64,000 nucleotides of DNA, taken from positions 248,001 through 312,000 of the forward strand of contig BDDD01000898.1 in assembly GCA_001972305.1 (NCBI GenBank), in the 5' to 3' direction. Positions 31,162 to 43,873 of this stretch are shown piece after piece. The translations under genes were made by a program, and so were the position numbers. Source of the DNA: Cephalotus follicularis (lineage: Eukaryota > Streptophyta > Magnoliopsida > Oxalidales > Cephalotaceae). How positions within the stretch are numbered: position 1 is the stretch's first letter; each line of letters opens with the position of its first letter. The notes beneath the pieces were generated by a model. That model was not told the DNA's origin and did not search any database. It was given only the letters and a program-made list of their open reading frames with translations.

Positions 31162-33760
31162 TATAGCCTAAATGGATAAAAAAAAATTTGAATCAAATTT
31201 ATATTGTTGATTTGTTATAAATCCAACATGAGATATAAGGTTCATGTCACTCCAATAGCAATTTAGTGAATTAGTCTAATTTAAGTTCAATCAAACATTT
31301 TCATAGTGCATCCGTTGTTAGCTCAGTCAATGAGCATGCCAGGTCACTTACAAGTCCTTTGTTCAAGCCTCCAAAACGTAAGTTTTTTTCTTCTAAACTT
31401 CTGAAATATTGGCGATGACTGTCACCATAAAAAATAAATAAAAATTACGATGGCCGACATTGGCGAGGGCAATAGTTATCGCCGTCGTCAATGGCCATAA
31501 AGAAAATGGAGAGGTCCATTTCCCGTCGCCATTGCTCCATTGCCTTTATTTGTTGTAGGGACCAGTTGTACCAATACTTGGAATGTTATTCAGTCCAATA
31601 AACAATATGAACCACTTCAAGTAATTGGAACGGGTTCGACTGTATTCAACCTACTGTCGAGCTGGTAGTTGGCTCGGATTGACCCAATCGAATTTTTAAA
31701 AATCCTTGAAATTACATTTTAAATCATAAATCATCAATTTTATAATCTGTAAATTTCTCTAATGATTATTGATCCTTATTAACCTGGTATTTCAAATGAG
31801 GTTTCCATTCATTTGCTTTCTAATAAGTCAAAAATTATAGATTTATGTTTTTTCTTCTATAATCAATATTAGAATCTCATATTTTATTTAGAATATATAT
31901 TCACTAACTATTATACAAAATTATTTCGTTTTCATTAATAGAATTCCTAAACGTATACAATATATATGAATTATATGAAAGGGAAGACAATTGCTAATAA
32001 TTATCACAAATATGATAACCGAGATAAATTGTTATTTATGAGCTACTTATTATACAAATATAATGGACTATATGAAATAGCTTAACAATTTTCTGTTTTG
32101 TGACTAATGTAATGGCTTATATTACGAGTTTTATATCTCATCATAACTTTTAGTATTTATGAATTGTTTATGTCGTAGGTCCAATCAGAAGTTTTGATCA
32201 ATTTGACCAGTTACACCGCGACTCAAACCTTTGTGCGCCTCCATGTTCAATCCAATTTTGAAACTTAATAATTATACAATCTATCTTCGTGTATTATAAA
32301 TGTCAAAAGGTTCAAGTGAAACAATATCGAATTACGTGCTGTTCTAACGGACTTAAAATTTTAATATGTAAATTAAATAATTTAGACTTTAATTATTTTA
32401 TGTGTATTTTAGATCATAAATTTTAAAATATGTGCTTTTAATTTCATATATCAAGAAATTTATTTTAGTCTTTGTAGACGTAAAAAGATTAAAAATTAAA
32501 TCTCTTTAATTTTAACACAAGAGTCATCAAAAGATTTCATTAATGCTTCTAAATACTTACTATATAATCAATTATTAAAAAAGTGATAAACTTAAAACAA
32601 TTACTACTGTTGCGTAATTATGTGGTAATAGAATAACAAAATTGAAACCTAGCTAGGATCGCGTCAGCCCCAGCAAAGGCTTACATCAGCAGATACAAGA
32701 ACCCAAAACTGGCGGGAACTACACGTGTAAAAAATCTAGTGGTGGGACCGACGAAGTGCGTTAGGAGTTGACATGTCATGACAATGATGACATTGTTTGT
32801 CGGTTCCCATAGAGTAGAGCCATAGTGGTGGGGGACTGACCTGCTTTTCATCTGTACGGACATGATGTCCCCATACCATCCTCACTCACAACTGTGACAC
32901 AAGCTTATGATGTTGATTTTCTCTTTTGTTTCAGTGCCGTGCAATCGCGTGCTCATAATATTATATATAATAAAGGTAAGTGTAACTAAGACAAAATCAA
33001 AGTTGTTTGATCAACTAATGACGAGTTTTGTTAACATGTGTTTTTAAGCATTGTTTTTTATCGGTTGGTTGTTTTTGTTGTTTTGAAAATATTAATTTTT
33101 ATTAAATATTATATATTTTTTATTTCTCTAATCGTAGACAATTAGAAAAGTAACAAAAAACCATTTGGTTATTCATTCTTTTTTTTTCTTTCATGTATTT
33201 ACATGTGTCTTTTTTATGTGAAAATTTTTGTTTTTGTTTCATTCATTATCAAATTACCAAATTCATAAAAAAAAAGGGTAAAAAAACAAAGAAATACTCC
33301 GCACAAACAGATAAAATAAAGGAAAATCTCTTCATAATTTGATTTGTGAGAGATTTAGCAAAAAAAAAAAAACATAATATGTTTAACAAATGCAAATGTC
33401 ACATGCTCAAAATATACGCCAATAAAAATCTAAATGTCCTAAAAATATTTTTTTAAAAACAAATATTTTAAAGATCACACGACAGATTAAATAAAAATAA
33501 TGCCGAAACAAATTAAATATGTCATTATTGTTTCTAAAACAATCTCCAAAACAATAAAGTCAATCACATTATTAGGAATTACAAATTAAAATACCACAAC
33601 ATAAAAAAATGGGCAACTAAAAAACCAATATCTAATAATAAGATTTACAATAATTTTGTCATTTCTTTAGATTATGATAAAATTAGGGATTTCATGAGTT
33701 TAAGGACAATGACCTTTTAAATAATAGTAAAAGTTTATCATATTAGACATATATATATAT
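31162..33760. other. AT-rich non-coding stretch
   Basis: No ORF with gene-like character was found. Most of it is AT-rich with poly-A/T runs (around 33180-33370). A GC-richer island at 31440-31550 contains an imperfect inverted repeat (ATGGCC...TCGCC against GGCGA...GGCCAT, about 31451-31500). A less AT-rich patch at 32640-32900 shows no recognisable motif beyond an ACACGTGT word near 32722. This may be the original intergenic DNA of the locus. Confidence 0.6.
31312..31374 (+). repeat. tRNA-like head, possible SINE remnant
   Basis: TTAGCTCAGTCAATGAGCA (31318 on) resembles a pol III A box with a D-arm (GCTC/GAGC), and TTGTTCAAGCCT (31359 on) resembles a B box, at roughly tRNA spacing. A T7 run follows at about 31384. 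The anticodon and acceptor stems do not pair well, so it is not a working tRNA gene. A tRNA-derived SINE head or tRNA pseudogene fits better. Confidence 0.35.
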
Positions 33761-34224
33761 AGGGAAAGTGAATATGCTATATCATTTTATATACTGGATT
33801 AGACTTATGTGCTAGATCACCTAAAAACGACATGCTTACGAATTATATTTTACAAATCCGACCGTTGGGTTTGATAATCTATATACGTAGATCATATTTA
33901 TAAATTTTCAACTCAATTGAATACTTATAACTATTTTGTTTACATATAACAATATAGACCGTTATAACTAGATATGAGGAAAAACTGGTTTAATAGTTAA
34001 AATTGTTATATAATAACAAAATAGTTAGAGAGTTTTAATCCTCTTTAAAATTAATATGTATGATCTACACATATGTAATGCCCGGAATTTCCATCCATTG
34101 TATTTCTCATTGTAATTGGAATATGAATTAATAAAATGATGAAATTTCCAATTTATTGTGTTGTGAGTAAGGGATGTTAAGAGTATTGAATTGATGTAAA
34201 ATGCAAGAAACTCCTAGAATCAAA

Positions 34225-34372
34225 GCGTTGACGCCTAGAATCAAAGCGTCGACGCCATGGAATGCAATTGCTCGCGTAAAAGACATGCACGCAAAGCGTC
34301 GACGCCGAGTGATTGCGTCGACGCCAATGTGTAAAGACAGCATAAGCGCTGACACATAGGTAAGCGTCGATG
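34225..34372. repeat. GCGTCGACGC cluster, first part of the solo LTR
   Basis: Exact GCGTCGACGC at 34246, 34296 and 34315; close variants at 34225 (GCGTTGACGC), about 34346 and 34363 (GCGTCGATGC). Most are preceded by AA. Confidence 0.85.
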
Positions 34373-35138
34373 CTTAATGTCGAATCACAGATACGTTTAA
34401 ACACTGTTAGGAAGAACGTGCAAGGAGGCAAGTGTTGACCACTTTATGGACGCCTGATTTAGCCAGAAATGATGTGATGTGCATGCATCAAGATTCCCTG
34501 ACCTGTCATGATTGAAATAGAAGAGAGAATGTGACATATGTGTGTGCATGCAACAAGTGAAAGAGAAAGAAGACACATGTGGCACCATGCATACATGGGA
34601 GAAAGAGAAAGAGTGAGGCCTGGGCATGCATGTGCGGGAGAAAGGAAAAAGAGAAGAGGAGATGTGCATAAAAAGCATACTTTCATCCTCACCAAACGAG
34701 ACCTGAGAAAGAAAGAACAGAGAGTTAGAGAGAAACATTGTTGAACCAAGAGAGAAAAGGAGAGCCATTCTCCATTGTTGGATCTGTGCAAGCTTGGAAA
34801 GCTCGAACCAGGAAGGGAGACGAGATGCTTGGAGCTACTGGGGGAGCTCAAACACCACTGTTCGGACTTAAAGAGGTGGACTTTCGGTTCCTAACTTGGA
34901 ATCAAAGGTAGGGGATTTATACATGCAAATTGAGTTCAAAAATAGTGATTGTTCATTGATGTAATGCATGGAACTTATGGATGGTGGACTGTTGGATTGA
35001 TGCCATGGTTACTGTTAGTTGTTAACCTGCCATGCATACTGTATACAGAGTGAATATTGAACTGGATTGCATGTGTGATTGATTGGTTTCCACTGGTATT
35101 GAGTTGAAACGAAGAAGATGATGTTCTGGACCGTATAA

Positions 35139-35515
35139 CCGTCGACGCTTACATTGGAAGCGTCGACGCTTACAATGGAAGCGTCGACGCTTTGACATGA
35201 TATGTTAAGGAATCGTACTGGTTTCGCGATGAACGTCGACGCTTAGAAATAGCGTCGACTCCCTGTTCGAATAAATGCGTAAGGATGGAGACGTGAACGT
35301 TGACGCCTGAGGTCCTACCTCAAAGCGTCGACGCCAAAGTGGTAAGTGCAGACGCCAAAGTGGTAAGCGCCGACGCTCAAGGATCCTGACCTTGAAGCGT
35401 CGACGCCAAAGGCAAGTATTGACGCGTAGAATTCTGGATTAAGCGCTGACACTAGGGATGGAAGCGTTGACGCTTAGAGGACATAAGCGTCGAAGCCTAT
35501 AGGTTAAACGTCGAC
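35139..35515. repeat. GCGTCGACGC cluster, middle of the solo LTR
   Basis: Exact copies at 35160, 35181, 35325 and 35397. Variants lie at 35139 (CCGTCGACGC), 35233, 35252, 35297, 35367 (GCGCCGACGC), 35464 (GCGTTGACGC), 35487 and about 35508. Spacing is irregular, about 20-70 bp. Confidence 0.85.
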
Positions 35516-37911
35516 GATTAAGCTACTGTTTTGGACAATTTCGCTTAGATGAAGTGAGTTGACCCCGAAATGATTCTAGATGCATTTGAGCATATGTTTG
35601 CATTGCATATTAAACTGTTAATTGAACAGTGGATTGAAATGTGATTGATTTCTAAAAGTGTTTATCATTTTAGAAATGCATGCATGATTTTAAACAAATC
35701 ATTAATTTACACAAAAATGTATATTTTCGAAGGGTTGGGAAAATGGTTTCCAAAAATTGTGAACTATTTAAAGGATTGTCTATAAAATCAAAATGTATTG
35801 TTTCAAGTGTTTATAACTAAAACGACTTGAAAATGGATTGGTGTATATTGAATAAATATATTTGATCAAGTAAATATATTATAAATTGCTTGAATTGGAC
35901 TGTGATTGGGACTGTTGCCGTACTAGCTGCATGGCGGAGGTTACCATGGATGGCTAGTGACAGGGTTTGGCCCTAGGGGCCAGGAGATGGCTGGGGATAC
36001 CCACTTTGATTACTTAGTCGCCGTGCTAGTAACCTGTTTGATTACTTAGCCACCGTGCTAGTAACCTGTACTGTTGACCTGCATTAAGTCGACTGGAGAC
36101 GGGGCTGAAGTAGGGAGTACGACGTTAGGGCCAGGAGATGGCAACGCTCTCGTACATACTGATTGAATTGACTGGTCCTGTGAGTGCATGATTGCTGGTT
36201 GTGCTAAGGTAGCCCTGATGGAGCTGCTCATATATTGTGAATATACATATATAAATATATATGTATATACTGTTATATATACTGTACTGCATCACTGCGC
36301 ATTCATTTCATGACATTCATTATCATTGACCCCGAATTGTATTTATATCTTCTCTACTTAGCCGAGTGAGGGCAAAGGCTAACCCCTACAATTTCAGATT
36401 GATGTAGTGGGACCAATATGGGCAAGTGTGGAGAAGATTGGAGTTGTGATAATGTTAACTGATGGAATGTATTTCCTGTTGAGGATTATTAAACTGTTAT
36501 TGTAACCATTAGATTAATGTTATGTATCATAATCGAATGAATAATGTTTTGATCACGCTCCTTTTTTAGGGCAATCAACAATGGTTATGTAATATTATGT
36601 TTAATCGTTAGTAACATGTAGTATCGAATACATGTTACGTTTATGAATTCAGCTTATATTTAAATGCTTCCGCAAATTGAATACATGTTTGGAAAGTTTT
36701 AAATTTTTCTGAATATTGTTTAAGCTGAATATATATTTATTTTGATTGCCAGGACCTTCGGGTCTATTATTGTTGTTATGGGAACGGGGTGTGACAACAT
36801 ATAGATTATCAAACCCAATGGTCAAAATTGTAAAATATAACTCGTAAGCATACCACTTTTAGGTGATCGAACACTTAAGCCTGATCTAGCATATAAGGCG
36901 ATCCAGCCTGACACTGCCGGACCCAACTCGCTGGGATCCATCGCGCCCACTGACACACCCTGACCCAGCTCGCTGGGATCCGTCGCGCCCACTACGAGAC
37001 CAAGTCTCTCCTTAGAGACTCACCTCGTAGGTTCAGCAGAACAGAGTTTAGAATGCTTTTTTTTTAACAGAAGAATTTCTTTGAAAAAAACTTAAAAATA
37101 ATTCTAACTCTTAATTTTTACGAAAATCGGGCATGTAGTATTTGTTTATCAGACTATGCCCCCTGTAAATAAAAACACAATTTATAAATCCACACCCCCG
37201 AAGGAGGAATCAGCAGTTTGTAATGGGCTCAGCCCTCAGCAGACCATAATTTAAAAGCAGAAAACAAGTATGGGTTGGTCTCTGCCTCAACCATATTATT
37301 AAAACTTAAAACCTGAATAGGGCTCAGCCCTTTTAAACAAAACCAAAACAGTTATATAAAAACATAAGTGATGCATAAATTTAAATACTAATGTCGTCGA
37401 TGATATGCAAGTGTTGACTCTGGTAGGCATGCCCTTGTGGTCTCACCTCAGTAGACAGACTGACTCCAGCTGACAGAGTTCAGCAGACTAACCTTTCAGA
37501 ACTAAAAACAGAAAACAGAGGAGGGGGTTAGTCCACAGGACTAGTGAGATGGAACAAAAGACTCAGCAGAGTTTTGCTCACAATTATAAACATATCTTTG
37601 CAGAAAATATATAACAGAAATATAAAACAACTGAAATAGAATTTCAGAAACAAAAACAAAATCCAGAATATGATTTCTAAAACAGATTAAAACAACTTTA
37701 ATAGAATATAAATTCAAAACCGATTTATAAAACCAATGTTTCTAGAAATCAGCTGAAAACCAGATCATTTCTTTCAAACAGATTCAAATCATCAGAATTT
37801 CATATATATATAATAATTAACAGAGTTTAAACAGATAAAATATATATAAGGATGTAATGGGTCTACTAGGTAAGGTTGACGCCTGGGCCATGTCGGACCG
37901 AACGTCCAGCA

Positions 37912-37916
37912 GAAAT
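37912..37916. repeat. Target-site duplication GAAAT, left copy (LTR Y)
   Basis: Repeated at 55999-56003, after the final CA of LTR Y. Confidence 0.82.
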
Positions 37917-38226
37917 TGTGACATCCGTGTCCTAGTACGGTCTGTGTCTTGGAGCCTATGTGGCAAATCTGTCTATCTGTCTAGCGATTAGGCTATTTTT
38001 TTCGGGCATTCATGACATATGCAGCAAGGTATTAATAAAATTTGTACCATTTTGATTTCATCATAATGGTTTTTCTGCATAATAAGTTTTCTCTGCTGTA
38101 AAATTTAATGATGTATTACTGAAACTGCTGTTGATTTCGGAAAATAAGCCAAGTGGTATGTCCTAAACATCGAATCTCTGTCCGTATCGGTTAAATTCTG
38201 GACAAAACCAAATCTGTTATGGTTGA

Positions 38227-38269
<43 letters not shown>
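38227..38269. repeat. (TA)n(GT)n microsatellite
   Basis: About eight TA units followed by about fourteen GT units, inside LTR Y. Confidence 0.9.
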
Positions 38270-38272
<3 letters not shown>

Positions 38273-39384
38273 TGCCATTTTTCTTATTCATTTTTGCCTT
38301 TCTCTTTCTCTCCTCCCATCTTTCTCTTCCTCTGTCCCGCTCTCTCTGCCTCTGCCACCTCTGTCGCCGGCGTCACTGCCGATATGGCGACGGCGAGACC
38401 ACCGGCAGAACCGCCATGACCTTTTGAGCACACCGGATGCCACCCTAACGTCGGCAACGACCCCCATGCACGTGGCAAGCCCTTTCTCTCTCCGCCTCTA
38501 TTTTCTGCCTTATCTCCGTCTCCAGCGACCGTCACGGCAAGGCGAGCCCAGATTCGACATCCTGGTGTCACTGCCGTTCGAACGGTACCAGCCCCGACAC
38601 GTGACGACGCCGGCAGTGCAGATAGACGACGAAGGCAGCCACTGTCAACGGGCCCGTTCCGGCCAGACGTGGCGGCGCCTTGACCAACGCTCCTCAGATC
38701 GGTGATCCTCGTCTTCTGGTGCACCAGACCCGGTTTTCTCTACGGCTGACTAGCGATCGCGCGTGGCTACCACGGGCCGGCCAGCGGCGGCATATGGGCC
38801 CACGCATGACAGCCTTTTGCGGCCCGTTCTGATAGCTTTCTGACTCCATTTTCCCGTATGGAGGTGATCCGTTCCAGTTCCGCTGTGGGATTCTGGCTCT
38901 GTACTCTGTTCCGTCCGATTTCAGTAAACTTTAAACTTTTATCTGTTAGTTCTGTTATCTGTTGAATTCTGTATTTCTGTATCTGTTTAAGTTATATAAT
39001 GAGTTTGAATTGTTTATCTGATCCGAAATTGGATAACTTGGACAACCACTTGGATTTACTTTAAAGATTTCAAAAATGTTTTAAATTGAGGGTTAAACGA
39101 TGTTTTTAACTATCAAACTTCTGTTGCTATTGACCGTATTGATCGATAATAGTTTTCTGACATATGCATGCATTTCACTGCATAAAGCATTGCACGTCTT
39201 AGTACGTGATTGAGTTCTGATAGTCTGTTGTCTGCTGGCAGAGTATCCTGCCTTTGAGGTCGGCCATGGAGGCGACCAGTCGTGGGACTTGATCGTCTCT
39301 TCTAGTGAGTGGAACGCTTTCTTTAACCTTTTTACTTTGAAGTTCTTTTAATTGGTTTGAATGTTTTGAACGTTTCGCTTAAGT

Positions 39385-39389
39385 ATTTC
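39385..39389. repeat. Target-site duplication ATTTC, left copy (Gypsy-3)
   Basis: Repeated at 55375-55379. LTR Y continues after it. Confidence 0.88.
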
Positions 39390-42300
39390 TGTCAAGACCC
39401 GATCCCGCTAATTCTATGGGACACGTGCCCTGACCGGGGATGACGCTCTTCTTGCCAACAACCCTCTTCAACTGTAACTGCCCGAGGAGAAAGCCTGGGC
39501 TGGGCTGGGCGCGCAGTTGATGGGGCAGTCGGGGTAGAGGGGCTAACTCCTCACCTGCTCATGCCCCGCGCACAACTTGAAACCAAAACTCCATACGCGC
39601 CGTAACACTAACGCCCAAGGCTTTACTTAACCAAGGCTCCAAAACGCGCCACATTACTTAAGCCCCACGTGCTCCTCACATGGACTTAACATAACGCGCA
39701 AAGCATGCCCGGGGAGAGCACACACGTGCAACCGACGAGCCTACTTAACTAACATGCCCGGGGACACTCATTGTCCTCGGGTCTTTCTCCTTCCCAGGCT
39801 AAACATCCTTAGCCCAAGTCCAAAACGCTGCGCATAACTAGGTCCCTGGGGAGAAAACAACATAAGCACCTGGGGAGAAACCCACGCACACCACACGTGC
39901 TCACTTAAACTCCCCTGGAGACCACACATACATATGTTGTCCCCCGGCGTACAACGCTGCTCAACTCAACAACAACTAACATCAAAACTCATAGCTTTAC
40001 TTAAACACTATCAACAACTTATGCCAATCCCGGGCCTTCTCTAACATGGCATCCCTGGCCACCCTCTCCAGGGTCACCTCCTCTGCTGCCTTGTCAATGC
40101 CCAACATCAACATCACCCTGGGGACACCCTGCCTCCCCGGGGTAATCTTTTTAAACAAAACCCTTACTTCGAAGCATAACATAACAAACACCCCTGTTGG
40201 GCTCATCCCCGCTACTAGCCCCGGGACTCCCTAGCTCCCTGCCAAGTCTGGGATCACAAAACCCAAAACATGAAAAGTTCATAAAAACACATGCTGAACA
40301 CAATATATAAACTCAAAACATTCATAACATAGCTCGAAAGCATAAAACCAAATACATATTTGTCTAGGGCTGTGCAAACGATCCGAAAAAATCGAAAGAC
40401 TGAACCAAACCGGTGTATTCGGTTGGGTTCGGTATTATAAGATCATGATTCGGTTTCGGATTTAAAAATAGAAAAACCGTCCGGTTCGGTTTCAGTTTCA
40501 GTTTGCGAGGTTGAAAAACCCAGTAAAACCGAACCGGACCTCATTTATTATACATATTATTTTTATAATTTTATATATCTAATTAATAATTATCTACCCA
40601 ATACTTCTATTGCACTCACCAACACAAAATTAAAAAAAAGTATACACTCATTTAATTATCTTATCTAATTAAGCCATTGCAAGAGGATTTTTGTGTCTTT
40701 ATTATGTTAACAGGGTATGTAGTTGGCTACAACTCTGTTAGAAGGCTCTGTAGTAATAACAATTGAGTCTTTTTGTTTTTCGAATTGTAATTTTTTTTAA
40801 TTTTATTTGTGGCATATTTTTATTAATTTTGCGATATGATACAAAGGCGATAAAAAAACAAAAAAAACAAAACAAATCGTGATCTCGAACCGAACTGGTT
40901 TTCTCGGTTCGGTTTATATAATTTCAGGGGAGTTCGGTTTGGTTTCGGTTTTTTTATTTCAAAAAACCGTATAGTTCGGTTCAGTTTCGGTTTTCTTAAA
41001 AAACCGTCACAAACCGAACCGTGAACAGCCCTAATTTGTCCTCTGGTATACATACACTGCCTCCCCTGGTAGGCAAAAGAACAAACAAAGCTTACTGTCT
41101 ATACAAAAGGTAAACTCTCAGCTATTCTACTACAAAAGAAGGGTAACAAAACCCAAAGTATGCCCCATGCTATGCAATGCTAACGCCCGACCTGACGTTC
41201 CACGGTATGAGCTCAAAAACTACCTTGCTAAGCTTTCTACTACTGGGCTGAAGGGTCTCCTTCTGCTGGCTGGTCTACAAAATAGTCTGTGTGGGGATTA
41301 GTCCAATTGACTAAGTGAAAGAGAAAGAAACATCATATGGTAGATTCTTATAAATGAATGTGCTGAAAGAAAGCTTACCATGAACATGAAAGACTATCCC
41401 AATTGGGGAAAAAAACTGTAAACAAACATATGTCATGGCATACAATAAAGAAACGCTCAATGTACTTGAAAGAAACTCACTCTTTTCTCTACTTAGCTGG
41501 TTCTAGAACGTTCATAAAAGCTGAGAAAAACTTAAGAATACAACTCATTAAAAGAAAGATATCTGTAAAAGAACTGGGGTCCTTCCTGGCTAAACACCCG
41601 AGAAGAACAACTAAGCTAGGAACTGGGTTTTCTATGCTATGCTGATCTAGGCCGAAGCCTGCTGGTTACATAATATAGTTGCCAACTTATAGTGGCGCTG
41701 AGCTGATCTAGGCCGAAGCCTGCTTGGCAGTAACTGCCGAGAACCCATGGTTCCCTTTTGTTCTTGCTATTTCTTGCTTTGCTTACTTAACTGGGCTGAT
41801 GGCATGACTGCAGAGGACTAAGTCCTCCTCTAGAAAACTTACTGAAAGGCTCTAAACTATATTTTAGCAACTTAGCTCTACTGTACTCAAACCCTAAACA
41901 CCATCATAGAAAATAGCATAAAGGAGATCCAGGTAGGACCTGGGGACAGTCTCGCCCGTCTTCCTATCATAGACAATAGTAGACTGAGGATGTTGGAGCT
42001 ATGTACATAGTGCTCGGCTGCACTCATACCCTAAACACCATCATAGACAATAGCGTAAAGGAGATCCAGGTAGGACCTGGGGGCAGACTCGCTCAACTTC
42101 CCATCATAGACAATAGTAGGCTGAGGAGTTGGGTTGAGCATGTACGCGTTACCTTACTACAAAGTGACTAATTCACTTGAAGAACTTGAGCTCTACTTCT
42201 TGAGAAACTCTCTTTCTCTCTCATCTGTCAAAGGAAACATACAAAGACGCTAGGGAAACAAATTCCAGTTAGAAAACTCTCACTGTACTGGGGATTTGAA

Positions 42301-42585
42301 ACTGAAAGAGTCATCAAGAACATCATGAAATATCTAGAAACATAGAAAGGATATCCCACTCACTATTCTTCCTACTTCCTTGGACGTTCACGTCCCTTCT
42401 CTTCTGCTACGCTCTTACTCTTGCTTGGCTGCTTCTTTCCTCATCCGCTTGTTCTTCTTGCTGGGATCGGACGCTTCAAGCTCCCTCTGGTTCAGGCGCT
42501 AAGAACGAAAAAAAGAAGAAAACTAGGACTCTCTCTCTCTAAAACTCTCTAAACTCTCTGCTGAAGCTAGAAGAAAGGATGATAC
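39390..42585 (-). repeat. Gypsy-3 left LTR (LTR-A), as far as Copia-2
   Basis: Aligns with 52623-55134 of LTR-B except for the MITE at 40365-41033. It contains a 137-bp tandem duplication (41891-42027 and 42028 to about 42160), also present in LTR-B (about 54441-54690). Confidence 0.85.
40365..41033. mobile_element. hAT-like MITE, 669 bp
   Basis: The ends are TAGGGCTGTGCA and its near-inverse TGAACAGCCCTA, flanked by ATTTGTC (40358-40364 and 41034-41040). LTR-B lacks the insert at the same site. Subterminal sequence is packed with CGGTTCGGTTT-type words in both orientations, so the whole element is strongly self-complementary. TAGGGCTG-type termini and 7-8-bp duplications are typical of plant hAT MITEs. 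It has no transposase; the ORF at 40823-41053 is not a gene. Confidence 0.85.
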
Positions 42586-43873
42586 TGTTAGATAGGATGA
42601 CCCGATAAGCCATTGGATGGGCTTTTTTGTATCGGACCTATTCTTGTGTATGAACAGTCTTTTTCTATATATATATATGACATGTGCTATTTTGAATACA
42701 TCAATATTGGTAAAATCACTTGTGTTTAATCTTATAATTGAAGTAAATTAAAATTAATCTACTTACACTTGTGATACCCGGACAGAAGGTTGGATGCCAA
42801 GCATGGAGGCAATGGGATTGGTTACCTTACTCCTTATGTCATATAAGTTCCAAGCCATAGGTTCACTTTGTGGGCATTAGTTAATCGGATAGACTTGCGC
42901 GCATTTTTCCTACTTCCAGAATGGAAGGATGGATAATCTCATTACCATCTGAGTTGGACACTAGGGAAAAATCGGGGTGCACGTTGGAGCGTGTACACTG
43001 AACAGGACCCGCGTGGAAACACTATTAGGATAGTCGCTATTCAAGTGTCAATAGTGATTTCCACTTGTTGCGGTTGTGTATAAGTGTTGGACACTTAGCG
43101 AGTTCAGGGAACTCGTCTGATCCTTTGACCTGAGCGACTGCTCTATGTTGTATGGAGATTATCATACTTTGATCTCTGTCTTACCCAGTTCTTTCGAGGA
43201 GTTGACAAACGGATGGTCTTTTGGCATGATCGAATCTATACGAATATAAGCGAGTGCGCAACATGGGATCGTCACTCCTGAGCGAAGGTGATAGGCTCTA
43301 AACTAGTCTGATTGCACCTTGGACTTATGAAATCCTTGGCCAAGGTTAAGGTGGATTGGAAATTGGATTTTTGGAGAGTCTACCAAAGGTCCTAGTAATG
43401 ATAAGATATTTTAGTAACTGAGGTAAAATTAGAGTTGACACAATTCCTTACTCTAGACCTTAGTCGGGGCCAAGTATGACGAAAGATTATAGTACGCGCG
43501 AACCGAAGACTATTGGGGTCCCTACCAAATGATAATATCTTTATAAATATGTTGGACATATTTAAGTCTTGGTGAAACTTATAAAAATCATATATCAGTT
43601 TGGTGGATTTTATGAGGTGTGTTACCATTGGATGATAACACATGTAATTACCTCATTTAATCTTATCAAATTAATAAATGAAGGGAAATGAAAAATCACT
43701 AAAAATATGTTGGACACATTTAAGTGATTATTGTTTACTTCTTGGAGTTAACACATGGTTTTAAGTGCTTTCATGATATAGGGCATGTGACATGTCATTA
43801 ACTAAGTTAGACTTAAGTTATAATATCAAATTAAGCTGATAAAAGCCAAGAGAAGAGAGAAAAATAGGATTGG

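Larger units (their letters stand above)
34074..36796 (+). mobile_element. Solo LTR (Ty3/gypsy-like), 2723 bp
   Basis: It starts TGTAATGCCCGG, ends GGGGTGTGACA, and is flanked by ACATA on both sides (34069-34073 and 36797-36801). No internal region is present, so it is a solo LTR left by recombination. CATAAAAAG near 34667 could be the TATA box, which would make the plus strand sense; orientation is otherwise uncertain. It is unusually rich in the palindrome GCGTCGACGC and variants (34225-34372 and 35139-35515). Confidence 0.85.
33761..36908. mobile_element. Foldback MITE-like element, split by a solo LTR
   Basis: The left arm (33776 to about 33985) is an inverted copy of the right arm (about 33990-34073 plus 36802-36907). 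Examples are TGCTTACGAATTATATTTTAC near 33829 against the reverse complement near 36836-36857, and GGTTTGATAATCTATAT near 33868 against 36801-36818. The arms pair over nearly the whole element, so it is a long imperfect hairpin of about 420 bp without the LTR. There is no coding capacity. The outermost ends are uncertain, and the right end abuts LTR W. Confidence 0.75.

Noticed and set aside
31312-31374. Functional tRNA gene
   Set aside because: The acceptor and anticodon stems do not pair, so only a tRNA-like remnant is supported.
34177-34851. ORFs of 84-130 residues on the minus strand, with signal-like hydrophobic stretches
   Set aside because: They lie in the solo LTR and overlap each other in different frames; the hydrophobic look comes from CT-rich sequence.
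38284-38724. Overlapping ORFs of about 90-146 residues on both strands in a GC-rich patch
   Set aside because: They lie inside LTR Y, have low-complexity Arg/Ser/Pro content, and resemble no protein. GC-rich sequence gives chance ORFs.
39997-40234. Short ORFs repeated at 53.2-53.5 kb
   Set aside because: They are matching parts of the two Gypsy-3 LTRs and are not a duplicated host gene.
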